Part shown: piece by piece, positions 63,646-64,000 of the stretch | Numbering within the stretch: position 1 is the first letter of the stretch | How the letters are laid out: each line of letters begins with the position of its first letter | NCBI RefSeq assembly: GCF_019429565.1 | Contig: NZ_JAHXSA010000002.1 | Location: 186,001 to 250,000 of the forward strand | From: Schaalia sp. ORNL0103 | GTDB taxonomy: Bacteria > Actinomycetota > Actinomycetes > Actinomycetales > Actinomycetaceae | DNA length: 64,000 nucleotides | Reading direction: 5' to 3' | The notes under the pieces: generated by a model | Seen by the model: the letters and a program-made list of their open reading frames with translations, nothing else | Databases searched by the model: none | Told to the model about the DNA's origin: nothing | Position numbers and translations under genes: made by a program

Positions 63646-64000
63646 CATCTTGATGAGTTCTTGGCCTGGCTGCTCAGTCGGCGCCGTCAGGCGGATTTGC
63701 CTGGCGGGGGACGCTCGTTTCGCAGGCGCTGTGAGCCATTGTGGCAGTTATGGCCGTTTAGCCCGATCGTCGATGAGGTTCATGACGTCATCTTCGTTGA
63801 CGGTATCCACCTGGGCCGAGGTGCCGTGGTTCTCATCGCTCAAACTCCCGATTGCGTGCTGGGTTGGTACGCGGCTAGGAGCGAGAATTCGCGTGCCTGG
63901 GAAGCACTCATGAGCCGCATCGCGCCACCGGCCCTGGTCGTCACTGACGGGGGCAGTGGGTTCGCGAAAGCCTGCAAGAGAATCTGGCCGACCACGCGCA
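63646..64000 (+). pseudogene. IS1249-family transposase, C-terminal fragment (runs off the window)
   Basis: The frame resumes with HLDEFLAWLLSRRRQADLPG, FRRRCEPLW, VDEVHDVIFVDGIHLGRGAV, VLGWYAARSENSRAWEALM and VVTDGGSGFAKACKRIW. FVDG and VTDGGSG hold the first two catalytic Asp residues. The rest lies beyond base 64000. Confidence 0.82.

Overview
The window is 64 kb of high-GC actinobacterial chromosome close to the replication origin. It opens inside dnaN, and oriC should lie just upstream of base 1. Gene order (dnaN-recF-DciA-like, gyrB-gyrA-DUF3566-tRNA-Ile-DLW-39 protein-tRNA-Ala), a Rv3907c-Rv3910-like pcnA/NUDIX/DUF6049/murJ block, a single-locus C5 haem operon, LAxTG-type sorting and an IS1249-like transposase fit Actinomycetaceae, probably Schaalia or Actinomyces. 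The family assignment is inference; no species is claimed.

Layout. 1-9.1 kb: replication and topology genes (dnaN partial, recF, DciA-like gene, a tail-anchored-style surface protein, gyrB, gyrA, DUF3566). 9.2-10.7 kb: gene-free repeat island. 10.7-17.7 kb: Mbeg1-like hydrolase, two tRNAs flanking a DLW-39 gene, and a 1744-residue cell-wall protein with six SdrD-B-type repeats and an LARTG sorting signal. 17.7-19.1 kb: second repeat island. 19.2-27.3 kb: minus-strand operon NUDIX-DUF6049-murJ-trxB-ychJ-PAP2. 27.4-33 kb: pcnA, gnd and a class A penicillin-binding protein. 33.4-36.8 kb: rpsF-ssb-rpsR-rplI and a MATE exporter. 36.8-38.5 kb: a DnaA-box cluster and dnaB. 38.5-39.3 kb: repeat island. 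39.4-48.7 kb: hemA-rarD on the minus strand, and hemE-hemY-hemC-hemD-hemB-hemL on the plus strand, mostly coupled by 4-base overlaps. 48.9-52.6 kb: the most interesting locus, a type VII secretion-style partner gene (apparently frameshifted), a WXG plus calpain-like protease toxin, and four tandem paralogous membrane proteins that look like immunity genes. 52.6-53.3 kb: repeat island. 53.3-61.6 kb: small membrane protein, cold-shock protein, iron/siderophore-type ABC importer, 5'-nucleotidase and an ECF transporter whose S component is fused to both ATPases. 61.7-64 kb: tRNA-Leu and an IS1249-like transposase gene split by an IS256-family element.

The second unusual theme is the intergenic DNA. 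At least seven unrelated short motifs are each arranged as one to four forward copies followed by one to four inverted copies. Three of these modules recur in the same order as a composite of about 330-365 bp in three islands (10.3, 18.3 and 52.9 kb). I do not recognise this as a named element.

All calls come from reading the sequence; no database search or structure prediction was run.
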